NCBI GenBank assembly: GCA_025350085.1
Contig: JANXYI010000443.1
Location: 1 to 7,707, forward strand
DNA: 7,707 nt
Direction: 5' to 3'
From: Deltaproteobacteria bacterium
GTDB taxonomy: Bacteria; Desulfobacterota; Desulfovibrionia; Desulfovibrionales; Desulfovibrionaceae
Shown here in pieces: positions 5,913-7,707 of this stretch; positions within the stretch are counted from its first letter, which is position 1, and each line of letters opens with the position of its first letter. The notes under the pieces are model-generated. The model saw nothing but the letters and a program-made list of their open reading frames with translations, searched no databases and had not been told where the DNA came from. The translations under genes and the position numbers were made by a program.

Positions 5913-5939
5913 AAACCTGGGCGCTCGTGGGCATAGACT
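5908..5939 (+). promoter_or_regulatory. Predicted sigma70 promoter of the BON lipoprotein gene
   Basis: TTGACA (5908-5913) is a perfect -35 box. The -10 is read as CATAGA (5932-5937, 18-nt spacer) or TAGACT (5934-5939, 20-nt spacer). It lies about 33 nt before the ATG at 5972. Confidence 0.55.
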
Positions 5940-5971
5940 TATGAGAACCCCAACCCGGTCCCGGAGCGGCC

Positions 5972-6559
5972 ATGCAGCGCAAAACAGTCATTCTTCTCCC
6001 CCTGCTCCTGCTGGCCGCGTGCTCGGGTGCCGATCTCCAGTCCCTGATGTCCGATAGCTTCTCGCCCTGGGGCGCCGTCTACAACGCCGCGCGCGACGAA
6101 CGCAGCGTGGCGGACATCGGCTTTGACAAGGCGATCAGCACACAGATCAAGGGCGCGCTGCTGAACCAGGACGGCGAACGCGGTCTGAAGGTCAAGGTCT
6201 ATTGCTATCTGCGCATGGTCACGCTGCTGGGCCAGCTGGAGGACGACAATTTCAAGGCCTTTGCCCTGGCCACGGCCTGGGCGACCGAGGGCGTACGGGG
6301 CGTGACGACGCACTGGGAGGCTCCGAGCGCGGGCACCGGCATGGCCGACCTGGAGATCGCGGCCAGGCTGCGCGCCGCGCTGGTGGCCGACGAGGACTTG
6401 AGCGCCACGCAGATCGAGACCGAGGTCTTCAGCGGCAAGGTGTACCTGATAGGCATGGTGCGCAGCCCGCAGGACGCGGACCGCGCCGTGGCCCACGCCC
6501 AGGCAGTCAAGGGTGTCACCGGGGTGACCTCGCTCTTGATCCTTCCGAGGCCGAACTAG
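5972..6559 (+). CDS. Double-BON-domain lipoprotein
   Basis: A 195-residue exported lipoprotein. The N-terminus MQRKTVILLPLLLLAACSG is a type II signal with lipobox LAAC (Cys 17). The +2 residue is Ser, not Asp, so outer-membrane sorting is expected by the E. coli rule. Two BON domains follow: about 46-115 (DKAISTQIKGALLNQDG ... VYCYLRMVTLLGQL) and about 125-193 (ADLEIAARLRAALVADEDL ... VFSGKVYLIGMVRSPQDADRA). Two BON domains on a lipid anchor is the layout of DolP/YraP, an outer-membrane envelope-integrity protein, while OsmY is the soluble counterpart; the exact role here is inferred. The BON fold binds phospholipid in studied members. Start supported by GGAG (5963-5966) 5 nt upstream. It is paralogous to the next gene. 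Confidence 0.9.
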   Translation: MQRKTVILLPLLLLAACSGADLQSLMSDSFSPWGAVYNAARDERSVADIGFDKAISTQIKGALLNQDGERGLKVKVYCYLRMVTLLGQLEDDNFKAFALATAWATEGVRGVTTHWEAPSAGTGMADLEIAARLRAALVADEDLSATQIETEVFSGKVYLIGMVRSPQDADRAVAHAQAVKGVTGVTSLLILPRPN

Positions 6560-6587
6560 CCCGTCCGTGTCGCTCTTCGAAAATGTC

Positions 6588-6627
6588 TGGCCTGAACGTG
6601 CGAGAAGACGGCTTCCGGGCCAGGCCA
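6588..6627. other. Structured spacer between the BON genes
   Basis: TGGCCTG (6588-6594) pairs with CAGGCCA (6621-6627), and the loop contains a smaller GAAG/CTTC stem (6604-6615). There is no T-tract, so a Rho-independent terminator is unlikely. Its function is not evident. A possible -35 box TTGACG follows at 6643-6648, with a poor -10 (CAGATG, 6666-6671), so the second BON gene may also have its own weak promoter. Confidence 0.35.
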
Positions 6628-6711
6628 TGGACCGGCGCGGAGTTGACGGCCCGGACGGTTTTCGGCAGATGCTTTGATTACCCCGCAACCTTAAAGCCCT
6701 GGAGCGAGCCC

Positions 6712-7305
6712 ATGCAGCGCAAAATTTTCGCCCTCCCGACCCTGGCTTTGGCCCTGGCCCTGGCAACCGCGATGGTGCTTCCGTCTCAAAATGCCAGCGC
6801 CTTCACGCCCTGGGGCGCCGTCTACGACGCCGCGCGCGACGAGCGCAGCGTGGGCGACATCACGGCGGACAAGAAGATCAGCACCGAGATCAAGAGCGCC
6901 CTGGTGAACAAGGACGGCAAGCTCGGCCTGGCCGTGAAGGTCTACTGCTATCTGGGCCGGGTCACGCTGCTGGGCCAGCTGGCGGACGAGAAGTTCAAGG
7001 AGTTCGCGGTGGCCACGGCCAAAAAGCAGAAGGGCGTCAAGAACGTGGCCACGCACTGGGAGGCCCCGGGCAAGACCGACACCACCGCGGCCGACCTGGA
7101 GATCGCGGCCAAGCTGCGCACAGCCCTGGTGGGCGACAAGGAACTCAGCGCCACGCAGATCGAGACCGAGGTCTTCAGCGGCAAGGTGTACCTCATCGGC
7201 ATGGTGCGTAGCCAGAAGGACGCGGACCGCGCCGTGGTCCATGCGCACGCGGTCAAGGGCGTCACCGGCGTGCAATCGCTGCTGATCCCGCCGCGCAAGA
7301 AGTAG
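6712..7305 (+). CDS. Double-BON-domain periplasmic protein
   Basis: A 197-residue paralogue of the preceding lipoprotein. The signal peptide MQRKIFALPTLALALALATA continues to PSQNASA and should be cut by signal peptidase I after Ala 30 (ASA|FTPWG). There is no lipobox Cys, so the mature protein is soluble in the periplasm. BON domains lie at about 47-116 (DKKISTEIKSALVNKDG ... VYCYLGRVTLLGQL) and 128-194 (ADLEIAAKLRTALVGDKEL ... VFSGKVYLIGMVRSQKDADRA). The mature parts of the two paralogues are alike from the first residues (TPWGAVYDAARDERSV against SPWGAVYNAARDERSV), and this one is richer in Lys. ATG 6712 has GGAG at 6701-6704 with 7 nt spacing; the open frame further upstream is antisense-like and rejected. 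The function is probably envelope maintenance or stress, as for OsmY; this is family inference. Confidence 0.9.
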   Translation: MQRKIFALPTLALALALATAMVLPSQNASAFTPWGAVYDAARDERSVGDITADKKISTEIKSALVNKDGKLGLAVKVYCYLGRVTLLGQLADEKFKEFAVATAKKQKGVKNVATHWEAPGKTDTTAADLEIAAKLRTALVGDKELSATQIETEVFSGKVYLIGMVRSQKDADRAVVHAHAVKGVTGVQSLLIPPRKK

Positions 7306-7585
7306 GCCGGGCAAGAAGCCGGGCACCCCCGGCAGAGCCCCGGGCAAGGAGGATTCTGTTTACACCCGTGTCCAATTGGGATAAGGGTACACGCTTTCAC
7401 GGGGCATCCCAAGGGATTGCCCCGGCCATACTTTGGCGTCATGGCGCCTGGAGCCGGTCCTTCTCGGGCCGACCGCCGCGGACACGGACCCGCTCGCCTC
7501 GGAACCGGGACGGGGCCGCGCGCGGCCAGGAACCTAAAATACAGCGCAAATACATTTGTCCGAGGGAGTGTCGTTGGAGGCAATC
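7306..7585. other. Non-coding interval with hairpins and an AT-rich repeat
   Basis: I see no gene here. A 6-bp GC hairpin GCCGGG-CACC-CCCGGC (7318-7333) follows the BON gene and may help end its transcript, though it lacks a T-run. An AAGGAGGA sequence (7346-7353) resembles a ribosome binding site but has no start codon at a usable distance. A bulged 9-bp hairpin sits at 7401-7423 (GGGGCATCCC ... GGGATTGCCCC). GGCCGCGCGCGGCC (7514-7527) is a perfect 14-bp palindrome, directly followed by the AT-rich stretch described separately. Confidence 0.5.
7535..7558 (+). promoter_or_regulatory. AT-rich repeat element before the last gene
   Basis: TAAAAT (7535-7540) resembles a -10 box but lacks a matching -35. 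AAATACA occurs twice, at 7537-7543 and 7548-7554, one helical turn (11 nt) apart. The second copy is part of CAAATACATTTG, a palindrome with 5-bp arms (7547-7558). Sequence this AT-rich stands out against very GC-rich surroundings, so a promoter or operator is plausible but unproven. Confidence 0.3.
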
Positions 7586-7707
7586 ATGGAAAAAACCAAG
7601 AAAGGCTTAGAGCAGGAAATGGACCTCAATTTCGAGGATGCCCTTGAGGATTACCTCAAGTCGGACTTCGGCGACCTGGACGTACTGGCGCGCCTGCTGC
7701 CCGCCGC
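7586..7707 (+). CDS. Acidic protein of unknown function (3' end outside window)
   Basis: The first 40 codons of a gene cut by the window end. ATG 7586 has GGAGG at 7576-7580, 5 nt upstream. The start reads MEKTKKGLEQEMDLNFEDAL and goes on EDYLKSDFGDLDVLARLLPA: a short basic beginning, then a strongly acidic, probably helical stretch. There is no signal peptide. The acidic lead (FEDALEDYLKSDFGDLD) recalls the N-terminus of some ribosomal protein S1 sequences, but what follows does not look like the start of an S1 domain, so I do not assign a function. Confidence 0.65.
   Translation, partial: MEKTKKGLEQEMDLNFEDALEDYLKSDFGDLDVLARLLPA

Noticed and set aside
6202..6711. N-terminal extension of the second BON protein to an upstream start
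   Set aside because: The extension overlaps the first BON gene in another frame and is Arg/Gly-rich; a signal peptide and a ribosome binding site at 6712 define the real start.
7368..7610. 80-codon + strand frame starting at GTG
   Set aside because: The ribosome-binding-like sequence lies 14 nt away, composition is Arg-rich and shadow-like, and it overlaps the better-supported gene starting at 7586.
7586..7707. Ribosomal protein S1 (rpsA)
   Set aside because: The acidic start is suggestive, but the residues after FGDLD do not continue as an S1 domain and the visible part is too short.

Overview
The window is GC-rich, densely coded bacterial DNA. The gene families fit a Gram-negative deltaproteobacterium of the Desulfovibrio type: paired PilT-like ATPases, a tandem universal stress protein, periplasmic BON-domain proteins with one outer-membrane lipoprotein, and a short RHS protein of the 'GGDSDWYGYC..DDPVN' kind. 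That placement is inference from style and family recognition; no marker gene is present.

Layout. (1) Positions 1-1993: two overlapping type IV pilus retraction ATPase genes on the + strand. The first (PilT) is cut by the window edge. The second is a PilT/PilU paralogue with altered residues before its Walker B motif. (2) 2137-3323: a 76-residue acidic protein of unknown function, then a two-domain universal stress protein, closed by a weak terminator. (3) 3331-5225: a small RHS island. It has its own promoter, a structured leader that pairs the ribosome binding site, a short RHS core gene broken by an apparent one-base deletion, a variable C-terminal tip with lower GC, and a four-helix membrane protein directly downstream. 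A second, truncated copy of the end of the RHS core follows. The two core copies (4285-4401 and 5084-5200) are direct repeats bracketing the tip plus membrane gene. This is the arrangement of an exchangeable RHS toxin-tip/immunity cassette, and neither the tip nor its partner is a family I recognise. (4) 5226-5323: strong hairpins between the convergent RHS remnant and ychJ. (5) 5333-5830: ychJ on the - strand (SEC-C metal-binding motif at both ends). (6) 5869-5939: facing divergent promoters whose -35 boxes form the arms of one near-perfect palindrome. (7) 5972-7305: two tandem paralogous double-BON proteins, one with a lipoprotein signal and one with an ordinary signal peptide. (8) 7306-7585: non-coding, with hairpins and an AT-rich repeat, leading to the start of an unidentified acidic protein cut by the window end.

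The most interesting part is the RHS island: a possible undescribed toxin tip with a membrane-embedded immunity protein, carried as a cassette between core repeats.
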